Part shown: in pieces, positions 35,775 through 44,832 of the stretch
Position numbering within the stretch: the first letter of the stretch is position 1
Layout: each line of letters starts with the position of its first letter
Assembly (NCBI RefSeq): GCF_902168175.1
Contig: NZ_CABHOU010000046.1
Coordinates: 46,096 to 110,095, forward strand
Length of the DNA: 64,000 nt
Origin: an uncultured Chitinophaga sp.
GTDB lineage: Bacteria > Bacteroidota > Bacteroidia > Chitinophagales > Chitinophagaceae
Direction: 5' to 3'
The notes under the pieces: model-generated
What the model saw: the letters and a program-made list of their open reading frames with translations, nothing else
Database searches by the model: none
What the model was told of the DNA's origin: nothing
Translations under genes and position numbers: made by a program

Positions 35775-36170
35775 ATGAAAAGACTAATCGCCATTGTACT
35801 AAGCGCCGCTATCTGGGTGGGCTGTAAAAAGGAAGATACCACGCCGGCTAAACCCACTGCAGCCAATATCGAGATCGGGACAGCTAACGAGAAGAAAGGT
35901 TACGTTGGAAAAGACTTTCATTTTAACGCCGATGTAAAGGCCGCAGACAAGATAGACAGTGTATGGATACAGATCGTGCAACACAGTGGCAACTGGCAAC
36001 TGGTGCAGGGATGGGCCGAATACAAAGGACTGAGGAATACCAACGTACACAAACACTTTTACATACCGACTGATGCGCCCACCGGCAGCTTCGACTTTTA
36101 CTTCCGTGTGAAAGATCAGAATGGCAGTTTACTTGAAATAAAAGAACCCTTTACGATACTGGAAAAATAA
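35775..36170 (+). CDS. DUF4625-like lipoprotein
   Basis: A 131-residue lipoprotein (IWVGC lipobox) with a single beta-sandwich domain resembling DUF4625: GYVGKDFHFNADVKAADKID, SVWIQIVQH and a FDFYFRVKDQNGSLLEIKEP ending. It starts 4 bp after the TonB receptor stop and precedes a second protein of the same fold, so it is part of the operon. Two histidines (VQHSG, HKHFY) might bind metal. Probably an outer-membrane-anchored partner of the receptor. Confidence 0.7.
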   Translation: MKRLIAIVLSAAIWVGCKKEDTTPAKPTAANIEIGTANEKKGYVGKDFHFNADVKAADKIDSVWIQIVQHSGNWQLVQGWAEYKGLRNTNVHKHFYIPTDAPTGSFDFYFRVKDQNGSLLEIKEPFTILEK

Positions 36171-36181
36171 CAAAGCAACAT

Positions 36182-36649
36182 ATGAAACGAACCTTACCGG
36201 CACTGCTTTTCGCAGTTGTCCTGCTCAACGCATGCTCAAAAAGTGACAAAGATGCCGATACCACCTACCCGGAAATCGACATCACGGCTGCCGATGCCTT
36301 CCCGAAACAATGCAGCGTGGTCAAACGCGGCGAAACATTCGTGTACCGCGCACAACTGCGCGACAACGTGCAACTGGGCTCGCTAAGCATCGACATCCAC
36401 CACAACTTTGACCACCACACACATAGCACAGAAGTAAACAGTTGCGAAGAAGCACCGGTAAAAACGCCCGTAACGCCCTTCGTATTCATTCGCAACTACC
36501 CTGTTCCCGACGGACAAAAAGCCTATTCGCCGGAAATAGAAATAACCGTACCTGCCGACATTGACCCGGGCGACTACCACTTCCTGGTAAGGCTAACCGA
36601 TAAAGCCGGCTGGCAAACCATTAAAGGACTTAGCATAAAAATCATCTGA
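36182..36649 (+). CDS. DUF4625 lipoprotein with His-rich loop
   Basis: A 155-residue lipoprotein (LLNAC lipobox), DUF4625 family. Residues about 64-75 form a striking histidine cluster, IHHNFDHHTHSTE, and two cysteines (KQCSV and NSCEE) flank it. The C-terminus (DPGDYHFLVRLTDKAGWQTI) is the family's closing strands. It is a tandem relative of the preceding gene (11-bp gap). The cluster strongly suggests zinc or copper binding at the cell surface or in the periplasm. Confidence 0.8.
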   Translation: MKRTLPALLFAVVLLNACSKSDKDADTTYPEIDITAADAFPKQCSVVKRGETFVYRAQLRDNVQLGSLSIDIHHNFDHHTHSTEVNSCEEAPVKTPVTPFVFIRNYPVPDGQKAYSPEIEITVPADIDPGDYHFLVRLTDKAGWQTIKGLSIKII

Positions 36650-36670
36650 TCATAAAACCCAATTAAAACT

Positions 36671-37909
36671 ATGTTTAACAAAAGCAACATGAAACAATTC
36701 GGCGCCATACTGCTGGCTGCCGCCACCTTCTCCGCCTGTAAAAAAGACGACCATGATCACGATCATCATGAAGATGATGGAAAAGAATACAAATTCGTAA
36801 GGGTGCTGGTAAGCGACGAAACAAGCGCCAAACTTACGCAGTTAGAGCCTAACAGCGGCACCATTACTTCGTTCGACGCGAAGTTCCCGCTGGCTAACCT
36901 GTACGCTACCGCTTCCGGCCGTTATGCCGCTGTATTGTACGGCAGCAATAACCTCGCAGAAGTTTTCGATGCCGGCCTAACCTCGCACGACGACCACGTA
37001 GATGTAGTGCATGCGCCTAAATGGGCCGCGATTACTGCAGCAGGATTAAAGCCAACACACTTCAAAAGCAAAGGCACGGAGTCTTTGATATTTAATGATG
37101 GCGATGGCACTTTAAGTGTAGGCGAAGAGGCCGACTTTAACACTGCCGGCGCTAAATTCAAGACAGTTAATGCAGGGCTATTGCCACACCACGGTGCAAT
37201 GGCGCAGTTCGCGAATGGCACTTACGCCATCACCTCTACAGCCGTTAGCGGCGCATCGCCAACCCGTGTGCTGGTAATTAAAAAAGATGGCGCCACCGCT
37301 TTCGCATCAACGCTTGAAACAGGTAACATCCACGGTAACGCGAGCGACGGACAGAACGCGGTATTTGGTGCATTCAAAGATGCTACAGGTGCCAGCGGTG
37401 GCGCACTCGTAGTAACACAATCTGGCGAGCAGCGCTTCATTCCTAACCCCGATGGTTTTGGCGCAGCACGTTTGGGTAGTATTTATTATGCAAGCGCAGC
37501 GAATAAATTCATCGGTTATTCTGCCGCCAAAGGTGCTTATCTCATTAACCTGACCACCAACACTATCACCCCCATTTACACCGGTGCCGATGCGTTCCAG
37601 TGTAAGGTTGACTATGCAGGTAAAAACCTGTTGTTACTTAGCCTCGATGGCAAACTGCGCATCTATAACCTGGCCACCGGTGCTTTGGTGAAAGAAGGTG
37701 CAGCTATTGCAGCCGTAGCAACTGCCGACACTTACAAACCTGTGCTGGAAGCCACTGCAAGATATGCTTACATTGCTATCCCTGCTACCGGCGAGGTACA
37801 CCAGGTGAACCTGGCTAACTTCTCCGACGTTACCAAACACAAAGTATCTGCAAGGCCGGTAAGGCTGGCGCTACTGGGTTTTGAAAGCAGCGAAGGACAT
37901 AACGACTAA
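36671..37909 (+). CDS. AztD-like His-rich beta-propeller lipoprotein (metallochaperone)
   Basis: A 412-residue lipoprotein (TFSAC lipobox; MKQFGA at residue 7 is an alternative start). The mature N-terminus is a histidine/aspartate tail, KKDDHDHDHHEDD, followed by a propeller. Motifs in order, DDHVDVVHAPK, LPHHGAMAQF and NIHGNASDGQNAVF, resemble those of AztD, a periplasmic zinc chaperone that hands zinc to an ABC transporter binding protein. No zinc ABC transporter is in the window. Its place at the end of the TonB receptor/DUF4625 operon supports a zinc-acquisition role. It is followed by a strong terminator. Confidence 0.78.
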   Translation: MFNKSNMKQFGAILLAAATFSACKKDDHDHDHHEDDGKEYKFVRVLVSDETSAKLTQLEPNSGTITSFDAKFPLANLYATASGRYAAVLYGSNNLAEVFDAGLTSHDDHVDVVHAPKWAAITAAGLKPTHFKSKGTESLIFNDGDGTLSVGEEADFNTAGAKFKTVNAGLLPHHGAMAQFANGTYAITSTAVSGASPTRVLVIKKDGATAFASTLETGNIHGNASDGQNAVFGAFKDATGASGGALVVTQSGEQRFIPNPDGFGAARLGSIYYASAANKFIGYSAAKGAYLINLTTNTITPIYTGADAFQCKVDYAGKNLLLLSLDGKLRIYNLATGALVKEGAAIAAVATADTYKPVLEATARYAYIAIPATGEVHQVNLANFSDVTKHKVSARPVRLALLGFESSEGHND

Positions 37910-37913
37910 ACGT

Positions 37914-37946
37914 AAAAAGCCACCTGTTACCGGGTGGCTTTTTTTA
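37914..37946 (+). terminator. Terminator of the zinc-type operon
   Basis: AAAAAGCCACC pairs with GGTGGCTTTTT around a short loop and runs into a T-tract, starting five bases after the stop codon. Confidence 0.9.
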
Positions 37947-38319
37947 TTCCGAAAATGATTTGTCTTTTTAAAGAAGCCAGGGCCCTGAAGAGAGCCTTGG
38001 GTTATCAACCAAATTCTAAAATAAAAATCTTTCATCTCATCAACACTTTACAACTGTTACTTTACAGCCGCAATCCAAAAGGCGTATACTTTAACTGGAA
38101 CCGAAGGAACTACCTTCGTTTGGAAATCCTTCCGACCCGGCACGAAGCATTGTGCCTTCGTTTCATGAAAGGTAGTGATCGCAGGGAAGGACAGCATGCT
38201 TTTATCCATCTGTAAAACTACATGGTACAGGGTTATATTTCTTTCACATATTTACCCGATCATGTGCATAAATTAGCATTTCGAAAATAAGTGTTAACAT
38301 GACAGGTTTATACATAATT
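37947..38319. other. Intergenic stretch without a supported gene
   Basis: A plus-strand open frame covers most of this stretch (codons to 38215) but begins inside the terminator, has no recognisable domain, signal or start context, and its lysine-rich composition is unlike its neighbours. Several short inverted repeats occur (for example CGAAGGAACTACCTTCG near 38102-38118). I see no promoter with a target gene. Confidence 0.5.
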
Positions 38320-38351
38320 AAGGGGATTGCCTTCTGTACGGCAATCCCCTT
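38320..38351 (-). terminator. Terminator of the secreted metallopeptidase gene
   Basis: AAGGGGATTGCC (38320-38331) pairs perfectly with GGCAATCCCCTT (38340-38351) around an eight-base loop, with T-rich sequence following on the minus strand. Confidence 0.88.
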
Positions 38352-38363
38352 ATTGTTAAAATC

Positions 38364-40676
38364 CTACTGAACAACCAGTTTTTGTGTCTGGTCGGTTCTC
38401 GAATTTCTGATCTTGATAAGATACAGTCCTTTATTAAAATATTTAGGATCGATCACATAGTTGGTGCCCGTAGCTTTGGTTTCGAACACCTTGGCGCCGC
38501 CCAGTGTAAATACGCTGATGCTGGTCGCTTCCTTCGATTCATTAATGAACTCCAGTGTTACCTTGTTATGTTGTGCCACAGGGTTAGGGTACACCAGGAA
38601 TTTGTTAGGGTTGATGATCTCATTCACCTCGGCTACCTTACGGGTAGTGTGGTAGTCGTGCTGGCAATATTCAGCCCAGTTAACACCCACTGATGCGGTG
38701 TTTTCAGGTGCAGATGCTGTACGGGCAGCCAGGGTGGCAGAGTTGTACCATTTGGTATTTACGCTGGCCGCACTGGTAGCGCCTGTAACAAGCTGCAGGC
38801 GGTAATCGAATTTAGCCTTACGGGTAGCTTCGCCATTGTAGATATAATCTGTATTGGTGATAACTGCTATTACCACACCGTTAGCCGGAGCAGCGGTGAG
38901 GTTAAGCGTACAGTTACCTGAGCTTACAGGGGTGCTGTACACCGGAACACCAGTAGTAGTGCGGTATACCAGTTGACAGGTCATATTAGCACCAATTGGC
39001 TGGAAGTTTACGGTTACTACGCTACCGGTTACGTTCAGCGGGATCTGGTTGGAACCAGACCAGCCGGGTAAGGTAGTGGTATCAGGTGTAAGTGTGCCGT
39101 TGCTATTAGTTGTTTTAGCGTAAGGCGTAGCGATCCATGGAGCAGGGTTCATCCAGGAAGGCTGCCATTCTGCACCAATGGACTGGCCAAAGTGTGCGTC
39201 CAGTTGGGCGAGACAGGCGTTTTTCCAGGGGCCTACGTCTACCAGCGCCATTTTAGCCCGGTACTGGGTGATCATGCGGCGTGTTTGTGCAGCACCGATA
39301 CCGGAAGCAACACCTTCCAGTACCCTGCCTGCAGCATTTCTCCATATCCATGGAATAGAACCATCGCCCAGGATGAGTGCCAGCACAGTTGGGAATGTAC
39401 TGCTGTATTGGTGGCCGCCTAAGTAGGTACGCCAGGTACAGATCTGCTGACCACCAACAAACATATTTACGCCTTCGGCAGATGGGCCGCCGAAACTACC
39501 ATCCTGCAACCAGCCGGTATAACACTCGATCGGCATAAATGGAGCGATAAGGTCTGTACCATTCAGGAAGCCCATGGAGCTGTAGTTGCCCGTTCTTCTG
39601 GCATCCGCTGTTTGCTGCAACCATACGTTACCCCCTTCGTGGAACCAGGCCGCCTGTTTAACACCGGGTAAGTCGGCCAGCACTGAGTGAATACCTTCGT
39701 GCGTCATAGCGCCCTGCTGTGCTACCTTATCGGAGAAAGTACAGGCAGGATCGAAGCTGTAAACTGGGTAATAAGAAGCCAGCACCATTGGCCAGTTTAC
39801 GTTATTGTAGTAGATAGCGCTCTGCCATCCGCCCAGTGCGGTATTGGAAGCATTATCGGTACAAAGGCCTGAACCGTACAGGTATACGGCACTGCGGTAA
39901 CCATTTTTCGCACGTAAATCCGGAGGCCAGCCCATAGTATCGCGGAAGTAGGCAAAGTCGGTGTTCAAACGCGCCAGCATAGGGGTGATGGCTGCTGTGG
40001 TTACCAGCGAGTTCTTGGTCGGACCCCAGCGGAACGTCCACCAGTTGGACGATTGCGTGCCTACTACCTGCGGACAGTCGTTCAGTACGTTCGTAGGAGT
40101 TGGCAGGCTTGGGAACTCCGTTTTAAAGTTGTAGCTGATGTTGGGCGAGTAGGCCGGCCAGGTGTAAGGTGCGCCATTACCACCCACTGCGGTACCGAAT
40201 ACACGCCATTCCAGCAAACCGGTGGACTGTGTAGTATTACGCATGGTTACACGCAGGCGGCTCATGTTGATGGACGCTACCGACAATGTATTAAATGCGT
40301 TTTTTACCAGCGGTACATTACCGATGTTTACCCAAGCCGAACCGTTCCAGTATTCGGCGTAGGCAGTGGTGGGCGTTAATACACCGCCTGCATCATCAAA
40401 CCAATACACCTGCAAAGAGGTAACAGTATAGGTTTGCGCCCAATCGTACTGCACCCATTGCAGCGAGTTGGGATTGTTCCAGTTGCCGTAAGCGCCATGC
40501 GATTTGTCGTTGGAGTTAGCCGGGGCAAAGCCGTCGTTAAGGGCGGCAATTGTTTCCCATGCCGACACATAAGACGTTGATGACGTTGCCTGTGGCGCCA
40601 CGTTTGTTTGCGCATCCGCACGGGAAGCACAAAAGGCTGTACATAACAAAAGGAGTAGAGTTTTAGCTCTGTTCAT
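38364..40676 (-). CDS. Secreted putative metallopeptidase with discoidin domain and T9SS tail
   Basis: A 770-residue secreted protein. Signal peptide ends near SRADAQ. Residues 25-165 form an F5/8-type C (discoidin/CBM32-like) domain (WVQYDWAQTYTVTSLQVYWF). The catalytic region contains His326-Glu327-x-x-His330 (MTHEGIHSV) followed 17 residues later by Glu347 in WFHEGG, the pattern of the peptidase MA-like gluzincins. The C-terminal 75 residues (FLVYPNPVAQHNKVTLEF to the GLYLIKIRNS end) are a type IX secretion sorting domain, so it is exported and probably attached to the surface. The substrate is unknown, and the HExxH count is a reading rather than proof of activity. Confidence 0.82.
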   Translation of the reverse strand: MNRAKTLLLLLCTAFCASRADAQTNVAPQATSSTSYVSAWETIAALNDGFAPANSNDKSHGAYGNWNNPNSLQWVQYDWAQTYTVTSLQVYWFDDAGGVLTPTTAYAEYWNGSAWVNIGNVPLVKNAFNTLSVASINMSRLRVTMRNTTQSTGLLEWRVFGTAVGGNGAPYTWPAYSPNISYNFKTEFPSLPTPTNVLNDCPQVVGTQSSNWWTFRWGPTKNSLVTTAAITPMLARLNTDFAYFRDTMGWPPDLRAKNGYRSAVYLYGSGLCTDNASNTALGGWQSAIYYNNVNWPMVLASYYPVYSFDPACTFSDKVAQQGAMTHEGIHSVLADLPGVKQAAWFHEGGNVWLQQTADARRTGNYSSMGFLNGTDLIAPFMPIECYTGWLQDGSFGGPSAEGVNMFVGGQQICTWRTYLGGHQYSSTFPTVLALILGDGSIPWIWRNAAGRVLEGVASGIGAAQTRRMITQYRAKMALVDVGPWKNACLAQLDAHFGQSIGAEWQPSWMNPAPWIATPYAKTTNSNGTLTPDTTTLPGWSGSNQIPLNVTGSVVTVNFQPIGANMTCQLVYRTTTGVPVYSTPVSSGNCTLNLTAAPANGVVIAVITNTDYIYNGEATRKAKFDYRLQLVTGATSAASVNTKWYNSATLAARTASAPENTASVGVNWAEYCQHDYHTTRKVAEVNEIINPNKFLVYPNPVAQHNKVTLEFINESKEATSISVFTLGGAKVFETKATGTNYVIDPKYFNKGLYLIKIRNSRTDQTQKLVVQ

Positions 40677-41238
40677 AACGATAAGTGTTTATAATGAAGA
40701 ATCGAAAAGACAATAGCGTAGCTGCACGCTGCGGGCGCGAAGGTTTAATACAGCCATAAGGCTACAGCCGGCGCTTTCAGGCGTCGAAAAGTTTCACTTT
40801 TTTTCGTTGGAAGTCTTTCTTAGAAAATAACAAAACAGCACACCCGGGTCTCAAGTGCGAAAGACAACAATTTGGAAGAAATCGGAACAGAGCTTACAGT
40901 TTGCTCGACTAAATTTTCGATTTGGATAGTGGTTTAAAACGCGCTCACATAAACTAAGCCTTGCAAAATATTTGATGTTATGAAATTAACGGTAAGCATC
41001 AAATATCCATTCCTTTATCTTACCCCAATATAACAGGATATTCAACAGCGATAAAAGCGCAGCAGCCTCAAACAGTTATCATTTAAAGTCACTGCTTTAC
41101 GCCTACGCGTACACGAGCAGGGGAACTCTCTCCTGCCGCTAATCAAAAAAATCTCCCGGCAGAAGCTGAACTTTTCTATCTTAAGCCGCTTTTTAATAAC
41201 CACCTCTGTAAATCATATTAAACTAACATCGAATATTA
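40677..41238. other. 562-bp divergent intergenic region
   Basis: This separates the metallopeptidase gene and the cytochrome-fusion gene and holds both promoters, neither with an exact TAnnTTTG box. No open frame of note. The only strong structure is the inverted repeat at 40968-41006, listed separately. Confidence 0.6.
40968..41006. repeat. 10-bp perfect inverted repeat
   Basis: ATATTTGATG (40968-40977) and CATCAAATAT (40997-41006) are exact reverse complements 19 bases apart, without a following T-tract. An operator or cis-regulatory element is more likely than a terminator, as both neighbouring genes start rather than end here. Confidence 0.5.
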
Positions 41239-43851
41239 ATGACTAAATTATCGCTTGCCCTTCTTTATGCTGTTGCAGCAATTGTTGGGGTAAAATCATT
41301 TTTCGAGGATGCAAAGAACGCCGCCGCAAACCCGCCTGAACTAACCATCACCAGATTCTCCGGTCCGGATGTTACACCCAGCCCTGCCTGCCTTGCGGTA
41401 ACGCCTAACGGTGAGGTGTTTGTAGGGGTCGACATGATCGGCTCCCTGGGGAAAGATCCGGGTAAAGGCCGGATACTGAAGCTGGTAGACAAGGATAACG
41501 ACGGCAAAATGGACGAACATATCGAGTTCGCCATGGTGGATAATCCGCGCGGTATCATTGTACAGGGCACTAAAGTTTACGTTTTACACACCACCTTCTC
41601 TAAAGAAACAGGCAAAGCTACCGGTATGGCCCTGGTAGTTTTTGAAGATAAAGACGGCGACGGTAAAGCAGACGGCGAGCCAATGCCACTGGTAGAACAC
41701 CTCAGCAACACTAAATACATCCAGGAACGCGGCACCGACCATGCCACTAACGGCATCAGGATGGGTATTGACGGCTGGATCTATATCGCAGTAGGCGACT
41801 TTGGTTTCCATGATGCTACCGACCGTTCGGGCAAAAAACTGACCATGCTGGGTGGCGGTATTGCCAGGGTACGCCCCGATGGTACCGAGTTTGAAGTGTT
41901 TACCCACGGCACCCGTAACGTTTACGACGTGGCCATTGACCCGTACATGAACATATTTACAAGGGAAAACACCAACGACGGCGGTGGCTGGAACGTAAGG
42001 TTCTCGCACCATATGCAGTCGGCCGAATACGGATACCCTGTACTGTTCCAGCACTTCACCGACGAAATTATGCCAGCGCTTGTTGACGTAGGCGGTGGCT
42101 CTGGAACAGGTGCGCTGTTTATGGCAGAACCTAACTGGCCTGAGAAGTACAATAACGTACCGATGATGGCCGACTGGGGTCGCAGCATGCTGTACATCCA
42201 CCGGGTAACTACCGATGGTCCTACTTTCAAACAGAAAGAAGAAGAGTTCATCAACCTCCCGCAAATCACCGACCTGGATGTAGACGGATCTGGCAGATTG
42301 TTCCTTTCTGCATGGGATGGCGCAGGCTATTCGGGCAGTGCGAGCAAAGGTTATGTAATTCGTGCCGTGCCTAACGACTGGACTTACAAAGCCTTCCCGG
42401 ATGTTACAAAAGCATCTGTTGAAGAATTGATAACGTTGCTTAAATCAGCCAGTGCCGTTGCTCGTTTAAGCGCTTCGCAGGAACTGATCGCCCGTAACGA
42501 TAAACAAGGCATAGATGCCGCACTGAACCTCGCTTCCGACGCTACCCAGCCACTGTACGCCCGTATCGCAGGCATCTATACCTACGCACAGGCTGCAGGC
42601 GCCGATGGCATCGAAGCATTGACTGCCCTTACTAAAGACGAAAGCATCAGGGAATACGCATTACGTACACTGGCCGACCGTAAAGGTTTCGTCGCCAATG
42701 TTTCAACACAACCTTTCCTGGATGCGCTGAGAGATTCTTCTACCCGCGTTCGCGCTGCTGCTATTATCGGCTTAGGGCGTTTAGGCCGTGCAGAGGTGGC
42801 AGGAGAACTGTTGAAAATAAAAGTGCCTGCATCCTTTACCGCACCCGCTAAAGATGTTGAAGGCCCTCACGCCACGCCCAACTCCCCTATCGTACTGCCT
42901 CACCTTGCCGTTCAGGCACTGGTGAACCTGCACGCTACCGATTCGGCCGTAGCCGCCATCAACACACCTAATGGCACCCTCGCCCTCTGGGCGCTGCGTT
43001 ACATGCACGATACAAAAGCAGTAAACGGCCTCATAGCCGCTTATCCGCTGGCTAAAACACTGAAGGTTAAAAACCAGATCAGCACTACACTGGCACGCCT
43101 TTATAAAAAAGAAGCAGCGTATGATGCCTCATGGTGGTGGGGTACAAGGCCCGACTCACACGGCCCTTACTACAAAGCCGTAACCTGGGAAGGCTCTGCC
43201 GCCATCGAGAAATTCCTGAAGAAGGAAGCACTCAAAGGTGGCCCTGCCCGCAAACAATACTACACCGACCTCGACGCCCGCCACCGCATGGACATTGCTG
43301 CTTTTGCGCCTGCAAAAGTGAAGGAGCCGGTTGCTAAAGCCGAACCTAAGGTGGACCTCGAAAAGATCAAGAATAAAAAAGGACAGGTAGGTAAATCATC
43401 TATCGAAGATGTATTGATCGCCGTTAACCAGATCAAAGGTGATCCTGCTAAAGGTAAACTGCTGTTCAGCGCGCAGGGTTGTATCGCCTGCCACAGCATC
43501 AACAAAGGAGAGAAAATGAAAGGTCCGTTTATGGGTCAGATAGGCTCTATCATGAACCGTGAACAGATCGCCGAATCGATCCTGAAACCTAATGCTTCGA
43601 TTTCACAGGGCTTTTCGACCGTAACTGTTACGGCTAAAGGTAATAAGACTTACATGGGCTTTATTACGGAAGAAACAGCCGCTAAAGTGGTGATGAGAGA
43701 TATTGGCGGTAATGTATACACCGTTAAAACCTCCGACATCCTGAGCCGTAAAGAAATGAAAACGTCGATGATGCCTGCCGGCCTGGCCAACTCGTTATCA
43801 TACGAGGAACTGGCAGCGCTGGTAACTTATCTTGCTCAGCAGAAGAAATAA
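41239..43851 (+). CDS. Propeller/HEAT/cytochrome c fusion protein (PVC-type CxxCH family)
   Basis: An 870-residue exported protein. The N-terminal hydrophobic segment is weak as a signal (LALLYAVAAIVGVKS). A large sugar-dehydrogenase-like beta-propeller (about 35-375: GVDMIGSLGKD, DHATNGIRMGIDGWIYIAVG) is followed by HEAT-like helical repeats (about 390-600) and a C-terminal cytochrome c domain with heme motif C748-IA-C751-H752 and a likely distal Met in the SMMPAGL region. Families with this layout are abundant in Planctomycetes and Bacteroidota, probably as periplasmic or surface sugar dehydrogenases passing electrons to heme. Substrate unknown. Monocistronic, with its own terminator. Confidence 0.85.
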   Translation: MTKLSLALLYAVAAIVGVKSFFEDAKNAAANPPELTITRFSGPDVTPSPACLAVTPNGEVFVGVDMIGSLGKDPGKGRILKLVDKDNDGKMDEHIEFAMVDNPRGIIVQGTKVYVLHTTFSKETGKATGMALVVFEDKDGDGKADGEPMPLVEHLSNTKYIQERGTDHATNGIRMGIDGWIYIAVGDFGFHDATDRSGKKLTMLGGGIARVRPDGTEFEVFTHGTRNVYDVAIDPYMNIFTRENTNDGGGWNVRFSHHMQSAEYGYPVLFQHFTDEIMPALVDVGGGSGTGALFMAEPNWPEKYNNVPMMADWGRSMLYIHRVTTDGPTFKQKEEEFINLPQITDLDVDGSGRLFLSAWDGAGYSGSASKGYVIRAVPNDWTYKAFPDVTKASVEELITLLKSASAVARLSASQELIARNDKQGIDAALNLASDATQPLYARIAGIYTYAQAAGADGIEALTALTKDESIREYALRTLADRKGFVANVSTQPFLDALRDSSTRVRAAAIIGLGRLGRAEVAGELLKIKVPASFTAPAKDVEGPHATPNSPIVLPHLAVQALVNLHATDSAVAAINTPNGTLALWALRYMHDTKAVNGLIAAYPLAKTLKVKNQISTTLARLYKKEAAYDASWWWGTRPDSHGPYYKAVTWEGSAAIEKFLKKEALKGGPARKQYYTDLDARHRMDIAAFAPAKVKEPVAKAEPKVDLEKIKNKKGQVGKSSIEDVLIAVNQIKGDPAKGKLLFSAQGCIACHSINKGEKMKGPFMGQIGSIMNREQIAESILKPNASISQGFSTVTVTAKGNKTYMGFITEETAAKVVMRDIGGNVYTVKTSDILSRKEMKTSMMPAGLANSLSYEELAALVTYLAQQKK

Positions 43852-43871
43852 ATTAGCTTTTTACAGAGAAG

Positions 43872-43902
43872 GGCTGCTTCGTAATCGGAGCAGCCTTTTT
43901 TT
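43872..43902 (+). terminator. Terminator between convergent genes
   Basis: GGCTGCTTCG (43872-43881) pairs with CGGAGCAGCC (43886-43895, one wobble) around a TAAT loop, then seven T's. The T-tract runs up to the stop codon of the convergent membrane protein gene. Confidence 0.85.
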
Positions 43903-44704
43903 ATACGAACAAGTGCTTCACCAGGAGGAACAATACAATCAGCAACCAGAAGGAAACAATGAACAGGAACTGAATACACGCGGTTTTGAGCACCGTTACG
44001 AGTATGCTGTTTTTAAAGAATTGCCGGTAAGCAACTATCATGTATACAAAAAAAGTCGCCTGAAACACATTGTTGTTCAGCCTGGCCGCGCCAAACAACA
44101 GGTAGGCCGGTATGAACAATAAAATCATCGACAGGTGTATCTGCCCTACGATCAACGCCTGCAACACGAGGTTCTCCGCAAAGTTATATCCCTTCTTTTT
44201 AAAGAACAACCACGACAAAAATGTCAGTATCGGCACGATCAGGATGATGCTGATCATTTTACCATGATGCACTACGATGTACATGCTCTCTTTCATGTAC
44301 TGTGCATAGATTGGCGGCATTTTACCATAAGAAGTTCGCGAAGGTCCGGCGCTCATGGCTTCGAAATAACCGCTGTTAAGTGCTACCAGCGCAAATATAG
44401 CTGATATGATCACGAGGAAGCTGAGCGGATTGAAATACTTCTTCCGCTGCCCGGCAATATACTCTGCTGCCACCACGCCGGGTTTATACACCATTTCCTT
44501 CGCCAGGAACAGGATGCCCTTATCGGCATGGGTAAGTACATGAAAGAACTCGTGCAGCAGGTGTGGAAGTGTAATGCGATGAATATCGGCCTTTTGCCCG
44601 CATTGTTGACAAAACTTGCCATCGAGATTTGCGCCGCAGTTTTTACAAACTGTTGCATGGGAATGGGACGTTAGTACGTCGCCAGCGGTAGTTGGGGACT
44701 CCAT
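43901..44704 (-). CDS. DUF3667 membrane protein with N-terminal zinc ribbon
   Basis: A 267-residue inner membrane protein of the DUF3667 family. The cytoplasmic N-terminus has a zinc ribbon (CKNCGANLDGKFCQQCGQ, two CxxC pairs), then the family's conserved HEFFHVLTHADKGI segment, and five or so hydrophobic helices (LSFLVIISAIFALVAL, IISIILIVPILTFLSW and others). The family is very common in Bacteroidota and uncharacterised. Convergent with the cytochrome-fusion gene. Confidence 0.87.
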   Translation of the reverse strand: MESPTTAGDVLTSHSHATVCKNCGANLDGKFCQQCGQKADIHRITLPHLLHEFFHVLTHADKGILFLAKEMVYKPGVVAAEYIAGQRKKYFNPLSFLVIISAIFALVALNSGYFEAMSAGPSRTSYGKMPPIYAQYMKESMYIVVHHGKMISIILIVPILTFLSWLFFKKKGYNFAENLVLQALIVGQIHLSMILLFIPAYLLFGAARLNNNVFQATFFVYMIVAYRQFFKNSILVTVLKTACIQFLFIVSFWLLIVLFLLVKHLFV

Positions 44705-44779
44705 AAAGGGTATTGCAGGTTTTCATCAATTTACGATGAATTTGATGAAATTGCAAGGGGCTTTACTACTACTATAAAC

Positions 44780-44817
44780 AAGATACCCTGCCTGTTATGC
44801 AACAGGCAGGGTATCTT
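44780..44817 (-). terminator. Terminator of the HtrA-like protease gene
   Basis: A 17-bp perfect stem, 44780-44796 with 44801-44817 (core GATACCCTGCCTGTT), loop ATGC. On the minus strand the stem is followed by a T-poor stretch, so it may act as a structured 3' end rather than a textbook terminator. Confidence 0.75.
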
Positions 44818-44832
44818 ACTAAATATTTTTGA

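Noticed and set aside
37934..38215. Plus-strand open frame of about 93 codons downstream of the zinc-type operon
   Set aside because: It begins inside the terminator stem, has no domain, signal or start context, and its composition does not match the neighbouring genes.
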